A DNA stretch of 64,000 nucleotides from an uncultured bacterium (GTDB lineage: Bacteria > Bacillota_I > Bacilli_A > RFN20 > CAG-826), in assembly GCA_949288485.1 (NCBI GenBank), contig CASEKC010000003.1:1-64000 (forward strand), read 5' to 3'. The translations under genes and the position numbers were made by a program. Position 1 is the stretch's first letter. Each line of letters begins with the position of its first letter. The notes below the pieces were generated by a model, which had not been told where the DNA came from, made no database searches, and was given only the letters and a program-made list of their open reading frames with translations. Shown in pieces: positions 47,179 to 56,396 of the stretch.

Positions 47179-48303
47179 TTATTTTCTCCTCCATTTCAAA
47201 GAATTAGAAGGAGTTTCATCAATATCGGTGATTAAAACTTCTAAAATATCTTCCATTGAGATGATTCCAACCATTTTATCGCCATCATAAACAATAGCTA
47301 AATGAACCTTCTCTTTATTTAATTTATTAAAAACATCATCAATTTTATCGTTAACATCAACTTTAATATCGTTTTCTAAAATTGAACGAATTTCTAAATG
47401 ATGATCACTAGCATATTCTTCAAAATAAGTTTTTAAAACTAAAATACCGATAATATTTTCTTTATTATCTTCATAAATTGGAATTCTTGAATAAGGAATA
47501 TCGATTAATTTTTTATTTAAAGATGAAATAGTTAATCCATCAATATTAAGTGAAAAAACTTTCTCGTTCGGGGTATAAACATTTTTTACAGTTAAAGTAT
47601 CAAAAGTAAAAGCATTTGATAAAATTTCTTTTTCATTATTTTCAAATAGTTTTTCTTCTATTTCTTCATTTTCTTCAGCGTTATTTACTTCATCATTAAT
47701 CGCAATAGAAGCACTATGAATTAAATCTTCTTTTGAAAGTAAACTGTCATCTTTAATTTTAAATATTTTATGAACAGCTAATAAAACGCCTTTAAAAATT
47801 AAAATTACTGGATAAAGTAAAATATTTGTAAAAGTTACTGGAAAAACAAGAACATAAGCCATTCGATTAGGTATTGCTTTTGATAAAATTTTTGGACATG
47901 TATCGGAAATAATATAAACTAAAGCGGCCATAATAACTGTTGAAACAATCGCTTCAAGACCATCGCTCCATCCATAAGCTTGTGACATATTATAAAAAAG
48001 CATTGCTGAAAGGAAAGACATTAAAGTTTGAATAATATTATTTCCAATTAAAACAGTAATTAAAGTATTATCAAATTTATCAATTAATCTAACAATTAAT
48101 TTAGCAACAAAAGAGCCCTTATTAGCAAGGGTTTTAAAATGATATTTATTACAATTAGTATATGCATTTTCGCTAGCAGAATATAATCCACTAACAAGTA
48201 AAAGTATAGCAATGATTATCCAAACTACCCAATCTTTCATTCCTAAGACAGTAGTAGTTTGAGTATTTAATTCATTTAATATAATTAACGATCGCGGGTC
48301 CAC
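47179..48303 (-). CDS. CNNM/HlyC-CorC family membrane protein 1
   Basis: 374 aa. DUF21 with four hydrophobic stretches, then a CBS pair ending MVGIISMEDILEVLITDIDETP; no C-terminal CorC domain is present, unlike its neighbour. The GTG at 48303 is chosen because GGAGAG lies about 9 nt upstream; a TTG at 48321 is the first base of that Shine-Dalgarno region. A -10 TATAAT lies about 40 nt upstream. Paired paralogues of this kind probably form a heteromer. Confidence 0.82.
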   Translation of the reverse strand: MDPRSLIILNELNTQTTTVLGMKDWVVWIIIAILLLVSGLYSASENAYTNCNKYHFKTLANKGSFVAKLIVRLIDKFDNTLITVLIGNNIIQTLMSFLSAMLFYNMSQAYGWSDGLEAIVSTVIMAALVYIISDTCPKILSKAIPNRMAYVLVFPVTFTNILLYPVILIFKGVLLAVHKIFKIKDDSLLSKEDLIHSASIAINDEVNNAEENEEIEEKLFENNEKEILSNAFTFDTLTVKNVYTPNEKVFSLNIDGLTISSLNKKLIDIPYSRIPIYEDNKENIIGILVLKTYFEEYASDHHLEIRSILENDIKVDVNDKIDDVFNKLNKEKVHLAIVYDGDKMVGIISMEDILEVLITDIDETPSNSLKWRRK

Positions 48304-48435
48304 TTCTTTTTTTCTCTCCAAAATATATGATAATTATTATATAAAATTTATAGAAATCTTCAATAAGCACTTTTAAAGCCTTCCTCTTTATTTTGTTATA
48401 AAATAAATAAAATATAAAAAAAGGAGTACTCAAAA

Positions 48436-48903
48436 ATGTTAAATATAAATGATAAAGCTATAGATTTTACACTTAAAGATCAAAATAATAACGATATAGA
48501 ATTATCTTCTTTTCTAGGAAAAAAGATAATTTTATATTTCTATCCAAAAGATGATACTAGTGGATGTACTTTAGAAGCTAATGGATATAAAGAATTATAT
48601 GAAGAATTTAAAAAAGAAAATACTGTAATAATTGGAATAAGTAAAGACAGCGTTTCATCACATAAAAAATTTGAAACTAAATATAATCTTCCTTTTATTC
48701 TTTTAAGTGATGAATCTTTATCAATTTTAAAAACTTATGATGTTTATAAAGAAAAAAGTATGTATGGAAGAAAATATATGGGAATAGTAAGAACTACTTT
48801 TTTAATTGATGAAAATGGAATAATTAAATATAGAAATGATAAAGTTAAAGCAAAAGATGATGCTAAAATAATGTTAGAAATGATTAAAAATAATAATTAT
48901 TAA
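48436..48903 (+). CDS. bcp: Bcp-type peroxiredoxin (1-Cys)
   Basis: 155 aa thiol peroxidase that reduces hydroperoxides. Peroxidatic cysteine in YPKDDTSGCTLEANGY. In most Bcp proteins a resolving Cys lies five residues later (C-T-x-E-A-C); here that position is Asn, and no other Cys is present in the protein, so it is a 1-Cys type. AAAGGAG before the ATG. Confidence 0.9.
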   Translation: MLNINDKAIDFTLKDQNNNDIELSSFLGKKIILYFYPKDDTSGCTLEANGYKELYEEFKKENTVIIGISKDSVSSHKKFETKYNLPFILLSDESLSILKTYDVYKEKSMYGRKYMGIVRTTFLIDENGIIKYRNDKVKAKDDAKIMLEMIKNNNY

Positions 48904-48950
48904 TAAATTAATCATCCTTATTTTTATTAATATTTATCTCAATTTTATAA

Positions 48951-48988
48951 AAAAAAGACTGTTTTTTAATAAATTTACAGTCTTTTTT
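48951..48988. terminator. Bidirectional terminator between bcp and the GNAT gene
   Basis: Perfect 12-bp stem AAAAAAGACTGT with ACAGTCTTTTTT around a 14-nt loop, with A- and T-runs on both sides. Confidence 0.88.
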
Positions 48989-49002
48989 TAAAAATCAATT
49001 TT

Positions 49003-49254
49003 TTAACTATTTTTCTTTTTTTCTAAATAAGTTATTCCATAAGAACAAATAGAATCTATTTCCAACTTATTTTTTAAAGCATATGAATATATTTCATCCA
49101 TTAATAATCTAGCTAATCCTTTACCTTGATGTTCTTTTTTTACATTAGTAGAAATAATAACTAAAGAATTATCATCAATAGAATATTTAATATATCCAAT
49201 AACTTCATCATTTAAATAAAGATTTAAATAGTTATCTTCATACTTAAATTCCAT
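49003..49254 (-). CDS. Small GNAT-type N-acetyltransferase
   Basis: 83 aa, YjdJ-like GCN5-related fold: VGYIKYSI-type strand (EVIGYIKYSI), then acetyl-CoA-binding VKKEHQGKGLARLLMDEIY and a last strand around SICSYGITYLEK. Substrate unknown. The ATG lies 6 nt after TATTAT with no Shine-Dalgarno, so it is predicted leaderless. Confidence 0.8.
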   Translation of the reverse strand: MEFKYEDNYLNLYLNDEVIGYIKYSIDDNSLVIISTNVKKEHQGKGLARLLMDEIYSYALKNKLEIDSICSYGITYLEKKKNS

Positions 49255-49313
49255 ATATTTATAATACTAAAAATTAAAGAAAAATAATAAAAATATACAT
49301 TATTTTATTAATA

Positions 49314-49879
49314 TTATTCATCTATTTCTTTTATATTTATATTTAAATCTTTATTATTAATTACACTATTATCTATATATAAATAATAAAGATGATATAC
49401 AATACTTTGCATTGTAGGTCGACCATTTGATTCGTCATTAATAATAAAATTTAATTCTATTTTGTTGATATTACAATTATTAATATCAACAAAATATACA
49501 TTATAAGCCGGAGTAGTAGCTATTATTAATATTTCAATTATTGTTTTATTTTTTAATTCTTCTTTACATAATATCGAATTATTATTTCCATCATAATAAG
49601 AATATATTTCATTAAGTCTTTTTTCATATGTTTCATACTCTAAAATAGAAAATGGATAGGAAGAAGGATCGTCTTCATTAAAAGAAGATGAATAAAGAAT
49701 ATCTTCATAATAAGGAATTATTTCATTAAAAACACTACCATGAGATACACCAAAAAGTTCAAAATGATGAACTTCATTTTCTAAATTTTTATATAAAAAA
49801 GAATATTTAAAGTTACAAGAACTAATTAAAAATATTGTTAAGATAAGAGGTAAACTAAATAATTTTAATATTTTTTCAT
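49314..49879 (-). pseudogene. Lipoprotein gene with a one-base frameshift at codons 2-4
   Basis: From ATG at 49879 the frame stops after MKKY. If the run of six A after the ATG had seven, the reading would be MKKILKLFSLPLILTIFLISSC..., a perfect lipoprotein signal with lipobox ISSC, followed by about 167 further codons without a stop to 49314. The body contains VHHFELFGVSHGSVFNEI and many Asn and Asp. The frame is otherwise open, so it is either recently broken or switched by slippage at the A-run. A 16-bp-arm hairpin lies inside. No family recognised. Confidence 0.75.
49458..49496. repeat. 16-bp-arm hairpin inside the broken lipoprotein gene
   Basis: Perfect arms TATTTTGTTGATATTA and reverse complement, 7-nt loop. 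Confidence 0.9.
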
Positions 49880-50108
49880 ATTTTCTTTTTTTTCTCTATA
49901 TTTTATATATTAATTAAAAAATAAGATTAATTAATGACATTTTTGGTGCGTTAATTATTAAAACAAGCTAATAAATCTAATTTTTTTATAATATATTTTT
50001 TTAATATGTTAAACTAAAAATAGAAATAAACATAGATTTTTAAAGCAAATAATAATTTTAATTAATAATATTTTTAAAATATTATAAAAAATAGGAGGTT
50101 AAAATATT

Positions 50109-50624
50109 ATGAAAAAATCATTTTTACCATTAAATTTATCTATTTTATCATTACTTTTACTTTCTTCATGTGCTTCACCTTCACCTATTAATATTGAAAT
50201 ATTAAAAAATTACGAATCAATGACTATTTCTTCAATTGGTATTATTTATACAGTAGATTTACCTTTTCAAGATAATATTACTTATGATGTTAAATGTGAT
50301 ATTGGTCATATTAATAGTGATCCTACTTCACTAAAAAGAAAAATATTTAAAGAAAATGAAGAACTTTTTTGGGTAACACTCCCAAGTGAAGTAACAGATG
50401 AAAATAATACTTTTTATAAATATGGATTTATTGAAGGATTAATTTTAAAAAATGAAGTAGTAAGCGGTTATTTTCTTTTAGGAATTAAAAATCATAGTAA
50501 AGATATTTCCTTTTATGAATATAAAATAGAAATAGTATCTAAACTTTATGATGAATCGTTAGGTTTAGATACTATTAATAAAATGATTAATGAAAATAAA
50601 AATATTTATATAAATAATCTATAA
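50109..50624 (+). CDS. Lipoprotein, paralogue of the one at 63247
   Basis: 171 aa. Signal peptide and lipobox LSSC (SLLLLSSCASPSP). The mature part matches the lipoprotein at 63247 along its length: INIEILKN, VDLP..DNI, CDIGH.N, YGFIEGLI, GYFL.(A/G)IKN. AGGAGG lies upstream of the ATG. A 10-bp-arm AT-only palindrome (near 50067) lies in the 5' untranslated region. No function known. Confidence 0.85.
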   Translation: MKKSFLPLNLSILSLLLLSSCASPSPINIEILKNYESMTISSIGIIYTVDLPFQDNITYDVKCDIGHINSDPTSLKRKIFKENEELFWVTLPSEVTDENNTFYKYGFIEGLILKNEVVSGYFLLGIKNHSKDISFYEYKIEIVSKLYDESLGLDTINKMINENKNIYINNL

Positions 50625-50737
50625 CTATTAAAAAACATAACAATTTTCATAATATATTTATCGTTTTTCTTTACTAAAAATTTTTTAAAAGTATAGTATT
50701 ATATGGAATTTAAAAATTTTTAGGAGGAAAAACGAAA

Positions 50738-52105
50738 ATGTATAGTAAAAATGCATGGGAAAAATATGATAACTATGATTCTATTTTTTCATTTAATGAA
50801 GAATATAAAACCTTTTTAACAAATGGAAAAAATGAAAGATTAGTTGTTAAAGAAACAATCGAACTTGCTAAAAAGAAAGGTTTTAAAGATATTAGTGAAT
50901 TTAATTCTTTAAAAACTGGCGATAAAGTTTATGTCGTTAATAGAAATAAAAATGTTTTACTTTTTGTTATTGGTGAAGAAAATTTAACTAATGGCTTAAA
51001 TATTTTAGGTGCTCATATTGATTCACCTCGACTTGATATAAAACAAAATCCTTTATATGAAAATAGTGGTTTTGCTCTTTTAGATACCCATTATTATGGT
51101 GGAATTAAAAAATATCAATGGGTTACAATTCCTCTTTCTTTAATTGGAGTAGTTGTTAAAAAAGATGGAACTATCGTTGATATTAATATTGGCGAAGATA
51201 AAAATGATCCTATTTTAGGTATTTCTGATTTACTTGTTCATTTAAGTGCTGATCAACTTCAAAAGAAAGCAGCTAGTGTTATTGAAGGAGAAAAACTTGA
51301 TGTAACAGTTGGTTCAATTCCTTTAAAAAATGATGAAAAAGATGCTGTCAAAGCTAATATTTTAAGATTATTAAAAGAAAAATATGATATTGAAGAAGAG
51401 GATTTCCTTTCTGCTGAAATTGAAGTAGTTCCCGCAGGAGAAAGTAGAGATTATGGGCTTGATAGATCAATGGTTGCTGGATATGGACATGATGATAGAG
51501 TTTGTGCATTCACTTCTTTAAAAGCTATTTTAGATATTGAAAATCCAAAAAGAACATCTTGCTGTGCTTTAGTTGATAAAGAAGAGGTTGGAAGTATTGG
51601 GGCAACTGGTGCTCAATCTAAATTTTTTGAAAATACAATTGCTAAACTAATCGATTTAAAAGAAGGTAATTATAGCGATTTAAAATTAAGAGATGCTTTA
51701 ACTAATTCTTATATGCTTTCTAGTGATGTAAGTGCAGGAGTTGATCCACTCTTTTTAGAAGTTAATGAACTTAAAAATAGTGCTTTTTTAGGAAAAGGTA
51801 TTGTTTTTAATAAATATACTGGAAGTAGAGGAAAGGGTGGATGTAATGATGCATCTCCTGAATTTATTGCTAAATTAAGAAATATTTTAGATAAAAATAA
51901 TATTAATTTCCAAACTGCTGAAATTGGTAAAGTTGATCAAGGAGGAGGCGGAACAATCGCTTATATTTTAGCTAACCTCAATATGAATGTTATTGATGCT
52001 GGTGTAGCTGTTTTAAATATGCATTCTCCTTTAGAAATAGTTTCTAAAGTAGATGTTTATGAAGCTTATTTAGCATATAAATCATTCTTAAAAGAAATTA
52101 AATAA
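50738..52105 (+). CDS. M18 family aminopeptidase
   Basis: 455 aa, dodecameric zinc aminopeptidase. Metal ligands: LGAHIDSPRLDI (His and Asp), CALVDKEEVGSIGATGAQ (Glu pair), and MHSPLEIVSKVDV near the C-terminus. Strong Shine-Dalgarno AGGAGG. Together with PepV and the M42 domain it makes a set of cytoplasmic peptidases. Confidence 0.94.
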   Translation: MYSKNAWEKYDNYDSIFSFNEEYKTFLTNGKNERLVVKETIELAKKKGFKDISEFNSLKTGDKVYVVNRNKNVLLFVIGEENLTNGLNILGAHIDSPRLDIKQNPLYENSGFALLDTHYYGGIKKYQWVTIPLSLIGVVVKKDGTIVDINIGEDKNDPILGISDLLVHLSADQLQKKAASVIEGEKLDVTVGSIPLKNDEKDAVKANILRLLKEKYDIEEEDFLSAEIEVVPAGESRDYGLDRSMVAGYGHDDRVCAFTSLKAILDIENPKRTSCCALVDKEEVGSIGATGAQSKFFENTIAKLIDLKEGNYSDLKLRDALTNSYMLSSDVSAGVDPLFLEVNELKNSAFLGKGIVFNKYTGSRGKGGCNDASPEFIAKLRNILDKNNINFQTAEIGKVDQGGGGTIAYILANLNMNVIDAGVAVLNMHSPLEIVSKVDVYEAYLAYKSFLKEIK

Positions 52106-52122
52106 TTTAAATAATAATTTAT

Positions 52123-52164
52123 AAAAATAGCCATTATTTACTTTAAAAAATAATGGCTATTTTT
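52123..52164 (+). terminator. Terminator of the M18 peptidase gene
   Basis: Perfect 17-bp stem, left arm AAAAATAGCCATTATTT, 8-nt loop, ending in a T-run. Confidence 0.88.
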
Positions 52165-52193
52165 AAAAAGAAATAACATATATAATAATAACC

Positions 52194-53168
52194 ATGAAAA
52201 AAATTATTTGTCCTAATTGTTCTACTATTTATGAAGTAGAAGATGATAGTGTTAATTTAGATACTACTTGTCCAAACTGTAAAATGACTTTTCCTACCTT
52301 TGAAGGAAAAAAAGCACTTGAAAGAACATATAAATCTTTATCAAAAAAAGGATTTAATTATTATACTCATTTAGAATTTAATAAAAGTAATGAATGTTAT
52401 AAAGAAGTATTAGAAATTAATCCGGATGATTTTGAAATACTTACTCGTTATATTTTAAACCTTTGTTATTTAAATACTTTTTCTAAAACTAATTATGATA
52501 AGATAATCCCTCTTTTTGAAGAAAGAGAAATTACTTTAGATAGTAAAAATACTTATCTCTTTTTAGCATTTTTAAAAGATTTTGTTCAAAATGTTCATGT
52601 ATATTTTGATAAACTTAATAAACTAGTTATTGATGATAACTCATTTATTAATGAAATATATGTCAAATCTTATTTAGAAACATTATTATCATTAAAAGAA
52701 GATTTTATTTATTTTGATAATGTTTATTCTTTACTTAAAGAAGATGAAAAAAATGTTTATTTAGAAGATAATCCGACCTTTTTAGAAAGATATAATAAAT
52801 ATAAAGTTTTAGTTAATGAATCATTAACTAAAACTTATAATTTAATATCTAAAGGAGATTTTATTTTTGATATAGATAATAATGATGATAATGATAATAA
52901 TAAAATAGAAATTAAATATTTATCTACTAATAATAAAAATAAAGAAGAAAGATTATTAGAAGATGAAAGAATAATTACTCCTTCAAAAGAATTTAAAAAA
53001 GAAATGAGAAATTTATATATAATTTGTTCTTCTTTAATAGTTATTGGTATTATTTTAGTAATAGTTGGATTTGCTATTAATAATGATATAGTTAAATATA
53101 TTGCATTTATTCCTTTAATAATATTAATTATCTATATGATTTATTTTTATAAAAAAATAAGTAAATAA
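52194..53168 (+). CDS. Zinc-ribbon membrane protein with TPR-like region
   Basis: 324 aa. N-terminal zinc ribbon with CPNC at 7-10 and CPNC at 27-30 (four cysteines). A helical TPR-like part follows (about 45-220, NECYKEVLEINPDDFEIL), then an Asn/Asp-rich stretch, and two C-terminal membrane helices (about 275-320). The mature orientation suggests a cytoplasmic domain anchored to the membrane. The ATG is 7 nt after TATAAT, so it is predicted leaderless. A near-perfect 33-bp palindrome lies in the gene. Confidence 0.7.
   Translation: MKKIICPNCSTIYEVEDDSVNLDTTCPNCKMTFPTFEGKKALERTYKSLSKKGFNYYTHLEFNKSNECYKEVLEINPDDFEILTRYILNLCYLNTFSKTNYDKIIPLFEEREITLDSKNTYLFLAFLKDFVQNVHVYFDKLNKLVIDDNSFINEIYVKSYLETLLSLKEDFIYFDNVYSLLKEDEKNVYLEDNPTFLERYNKYKVLVNESLTKTYNLISKGDFIFDIDNNDDNDNNKIEIKYLSTNNKNKEERLLEDERIITPSKEFKKEMRNLYIICSSLIVIGIILVIVGFAINNDIVKYIAFIPLIILIIYMIYFYKKISK
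52804..52836. repeat. 16-bp-arm palindrome with one central base
   Basis: Arms AAGTTTTAGTTAATGA and its reverse complement around a single A, inside the zinc-ribbon gene. Confidence 0.9.
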
Positions 53169-53197
53169 CTTTATTTTTTATTAAGTTATTTACTTAT
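53157..53197. terminator. Terminator at convergent gene ends
   Basis: Perfect 15-bp stem ATAAGTAAATAACTT with its reverse complement, 11-nt loop, then T-rich sequence. It contains the stop codon of the zinc-ribbon gene and lies before the end of rdgB. Confidence 0.7.
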
Positions 53198-53208
53198 ATA
53201 TTTTTTAT

Positions 53209-53796
53209 TTAAAATATATTATTTTCTTTAAAAAAATTAATTAAACTCTCAACTGCTTTAGCTCGATGAGAGTTTTTATTTTTAATTTCCTCACTATAAT
53301 AGGCGTTAGGATGATTAAATCCATCAATAATAAATATTGGATCATATCCAAAACCATTTTTTCCTTCGACATGCTTAGCTACACTTCCTTTAACTTCTCC
53401 TAAAAAAGTATATTCTTCTTTAGAAGGTGTAATTAAAGCAAGGGCACAGTAAAAGGTTCCTTTACTTCCACCAATTTCTTTAGCAAGTTTAGGATTTAAA
53501 ATTTCATTTCCACCATTTTCTAAAGCATAACGGTGAGTATGAATTCCTGGAAAATGCTCTCCTAAAGCTTCAAATTCAACTCCACTATCATCGGCTAAAA
53601 TATAAAGATTAGTTTTATCTTTTAATGCCCTTGCTTTAATTAAAGCATTTTCTAAATAAGTTGAGCCATTTTCTTCTGGATCAGAAACAATATTTAAATC
53701 TTTTAAAAGATATAATTTAACTGGATAATCTTTTAATAAATCTTCATATTCTTTAATTTTTCCTTCGTTATTTGATGCAAGTAAAATTTCTACCAT
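53209..53796 (-). CDS. rdgB: XTP/dITP diphosphatase (RdgB/HAM1)
   Basis: Removes non-canonical purine triphosphates; 195 aa. Motifs: LLASNNEGKIKEYEDLL, LADDSGVEFEALG, FPGIHTHRYA (reads HFPGIHTHRY), and GFGYDPIFI with the catalytic loop near 150. AAGGAAG precedes the ATG on the minus strand. Confidence 0.95.
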   Translation of the reverse strand: MVEILLASNNEGKIKEYEDLLKDYPVKLYLLKDLNIVSDPEENGSTYLENALIKARALKDKTNLYILADDSGVEFEALGEHFPGIHTHRYALENGGNEILNPKLAKEIGGSKGTFYCALALITPSKEEYTFLGEVKGSVAKHVEGKNGFGYDPIFIIDGFNHPNAYYSEEIKNKNSHRAKAVESLINFFKENNIF

Positions 53797-54029
53797 AATT
53801 AATTTCTTCCTTTTTTAAATTTATCTTTAATAATTAAATAGAAAAGATTAAAAAAATACAATTATTTGTTTAAAAAAGTGACAAAAAAGAATATAAATAT
53901 TTCTTTTTTACAAAGAAAATATTAAATAAACTCGAAAAGATATTGTTTTTTTATTTATTAATTAATAATTAAATAAATCTTAATAAAAATCAAAAAAATA
54001 ATATTTTTATATAAAAGGAGGAAAAAACA

Positions 54030-54503
54030 ATGAAAAAACATCTTAAATTTTTATCTATTTTCAGTTTAAATTGTTCTTTCTAGTTGTCAAAATAATGCTA
54101 ATAGTAATGTTAAACATGTTTCTTATTTTCCTACTTATTTAGGATATTTTTCTGGTTATTTATTTGGACTTGGAATGAATGTTATTAAACAAGAAGAAAT
54201 CGTCAATAAACTTATTTTATTGACGATTTAGATTTTAAAAAAGTAGAAAGAGAAGGAATTGGCGAATATTATGATGCAATTTGGTTTATTTATTCTTCTT
54301 TACAAAGCATGTATGAATTAGGTTTAACAACAGATAACTCAATATTTTATGTTGAAGAAAATAATGATCAAGAAGAATATTATTTAGCAGAGTTTAATAA
54401 TTTTAAGTCAGAAGAGATTGTTTCATATTTAGAAAAAAATGGAGCCTATCTTGATGTATCTATGCTTTTAGAAGGATATCCTATCCCAAATATTTTATTT
54501 TAG
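54030..54503 (+). pseudogene. Lipoprotein gene broken by two frameshifts
   Basis: A good Shine-Dalgarno (AAAGGAGG) precedes ATG at 54030. The frame reads MKKHLKFLSIFSL and then stops. A lipobox LSSCQNN is in another frame, which stops at 54232 inside a perfect 14-bp hairpin, and a third frame continues DDLDFKKVEREGIGEYYDAIW to 54503. The lipobox and the three pieces read together as one protein of about 155 residues. No homologue recognised. The hairpin (54197-54229) coincides with the second break. Confidence 0.7.
54197..54229. repeat. 14-bp-arm hairpin at a frameshift
   Basis: Perfect arms AAATCGTCAATAAA and reverse complement, 5-nt loop CTTAT. The reading frame changes here, as expected if an inverted duplication was copied in. 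Confidence 0.9.
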
Positions 54504-54523
54504 AAAGGAATGAAAATTTGTTT

Positions 54524-55006
54524 ATGAAGAAATTTTTTATTTATTTATCATTAATATTATTTTCATTGACTAGTTGTTCAACAAGAAAAAATAACAACGA
54601 CGAGTTAATTCCTGATTATTTAGCTGTATTTGTTAATTTTAACGATAATTCTCTAGATGATTTTTATTGCATTGAAAAAGAGGATTTAGTAACAAATTTA
54701 AATTTCATTTCATCATTAGATTTTAAAATTTGTGATGGCGAAGCTCTTTTTGAAAATGAAAGAGTTACCTATTTATATTTTATTTATGAATTAGATGAAG
54801 ACCTTTATTCATGTTCTAGCTATATCCTTTCTAGCGATAATAAAATATTTAACGATTTTGAAGTTGATAACAATCATGCTTACTCATATTTAAATAAATA
54901 TACTTCAGAAACTATTAAAAATTATATTTATTCAAATGGAAAATTTAGAACTTTTAATATTGCTACTTTAACTTTTTATAATTTACCTTATGATTTTAAA
55001 TTTTAA
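54524..55006 (+). CDS. Lipoprotein of unknown function
   Basis: 160 aa. Signal peptide with lipobox LTSC (FSLTSCSTRKN). The mature part is acidic and rich in Asn, with no known motif. A TTG at 54518 is better spaced from AAGGAA (54505-54510) and could be the start; the ATG gives a more typical MKKFF signal. Lies 20 nt after the broken lipoprotein gene. Confidence 0.7.
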   Translation: MKKFFIYLSLILFSLTSCSTRKNNNDELIPDYLAVFVNFNDNSLDDFYCIEKEDLVTNLNFISSLDFKICDGEALFENERVTYLYFIYELDEDLYSCSSYILSSDNKIFNDFEVDNNHAYSYLNKYTSETIKNYIYSNGKFRTFNIATLTFYNLPYDFKF

Positions 55007-55078
55007 TAACCTTTTAAGTTTTATAAATCACTCATATTTATATAATTTTTATCGTCTTTTTGTTAAACTAATTAACAT

Positions 55079-56290
55079 ATGAAAGAAATTTTTATTATTG
55101 GCGGAAGTTCATCGGCAATTTTCTTTGCTACTTTATTTACCTATTATAAACTAGATTATAAAGTAACAATTATTGAAAAAAATAAAGTTTTAGGAAGAAA
55201 ACTTTTAGCAACGGGAAACGGAAGATGCAATTTATTAAATAAAAAAATAAATGAATTTTCTTTTAATAATGAAGAAACTAAAAGTTTAATAACAAATGAA
55301 GATATTGATTTTGAACTAGATTTTTTCATTAATAAATTAGGAATAGAGTTAACTAATATTAATGAGCTTGTTTATCCTTATTCATTTAGTGCTAAATCAT
55401 TTACAAACTTTTTATTAAATTATGTTTCTAATAATAAAAATATAAGATTTTTACCTGAAACAACATTTTTAGATTATAAGAAAAATAATAATAATCAATA
55501 TGAAATAATTACCTCAAAAGGTAATTATTTCTCTGATTATATTATTTTTGCTTGTGGAGGAAAAAGTTATCCATCTTTAGGAAGTGATGGAAGTATTTTT
55601 AATATATTAAAAAAACATAATTATAAGATTACTCCTATTTTTCCAGGTTTATCACCTATAAAATTAAAAGAAAGTACTAAAGAAATAGAAAATGAAAGAA
55701 TTAAATGTGAAGTAAGTTTATTTAATAATAAAGATGAACTTATTTATAAAGAAAATGGCGAAATAATCTTTAAAAAAGATGGAGTTAGTGGAATTTGTAT
55801 AATGAATATTTCTTCTTTAATAGTTAGAAAAAATTTAACTAATCCATATGTTAAAATTAATTTTTTAAATAATATTTCATTAAATGAATTTATTAATATT
55901 TTTAATATTTATTTAAAAAATAATAAAAATACTAATAGTAATAATAATTTCTTATTATCTTTTTATAGTGAAAGATTAGCATCTTATCTATATAAAAATA
56001 TTAATAAATCATTTAATAATAATATTAATATAAATAATATAGATAAAATTTATAATTTGTTAACAAATTATAAATTTAATTATTTATCTAATTATGATTT
56101 TTTATCTTCTCAAGTAAGTGTTGGAGGAGTTAGTTACTATAATTTAAATATTAATGATTTATCTTCTAAAATAGATAAAAATATCTATTTTATAGGAGAA
56201 ATATTAGATAGTGATGGGATGTGTGGCGGATATAATTTAATGATCTCTTTTTTTAGTGCATTAAAAGTAGTTAAATCATTATCTAAATAA
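55079..56290 (+). CDS. BaiN/HI0933-family FAD-dependent oxidoreductase
   Basis: 403 aa flavoprotein. Family motifs: VLGRKLLATGNGRCNLLN, FACGGKSYPSLGSDGS, and the C-terminal GEILDSDGMCGGYNLMISFFSA. The N-terminal dinucleotide-binding loop is GGSSSA, a variant of GGGxAG. Cellular substrate unknown. The start lies 9 nt after an extended -10-like TGTTAAACT, without a Shine-Dalgarno. The gene contains two perfect palindromes. Confidence 0.88.
   Translation: MKEIFIIGGSSSAIFFATLFTYYKLDYKVTIIEKNKVLGRKLLATGNGRCNLLNKKINEFSFNNEETKSLITNEDIDFELDFFINKLGIELTNINELVYPYSFSAKSFTNFLLNYVSNNKNIRFLPETTFLDYKKNNNNQYEIITSKGNYFSDYIIFACGGKSYPSLGSDGSIFNILKKHNYKITPIFPGLSPIKLKESTKEIENERIKCEVSLFNNKDELIYKENGEIIFKKDGVSGICIMNISSLIVRKNLTNPYVKINFLNNISLNEFINIFNIYLKNNKNTNSNNNFLLSFYSERLASYLYKNINKSFNNNININNIDKIYNLLTNYKFNYLSNYDFLSSQVSVGGVSYYNLNINDLSSKIDKNIYFIGEILDSDGMCGGYNLMISFFSALKVVKSLSK
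55502..55531. repeat. 13-bp-arm hairpin inside the oxidoreductase gene
   Basis: Perfect arms GAAATAATTACCT and reverse complement, 4-nt loop CAAA. Confidence 0.9.
56046..56077. repeat. 32-bp perfect palindrome inside the oxidoreductase gene
   Basis: Left arm AAATTTATAATTTGTT is followed directly, without a loop, by its reverse complement. It falls in the C-terminal part of the gene, coding for IYNLLTNYKF. Confidence 0.9.
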
Positions 56291-56396
56291 ATATAAACAA
56301 AAATAACTAAATTTAACGATTCTTCTATATCATTTTAATTTTTTAGTTAAATTAATTATAATTATTTTGTTAAATAAAATTTATTTATAAATATAT

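Noticed and set aside
53882-53910. Terminator-like A/T stem before the broken lipoprotein gene
   Set aside because: The stem is made only of A/T runs with a mismatched centre, and no plus-strand gene ends there, so it is not called.
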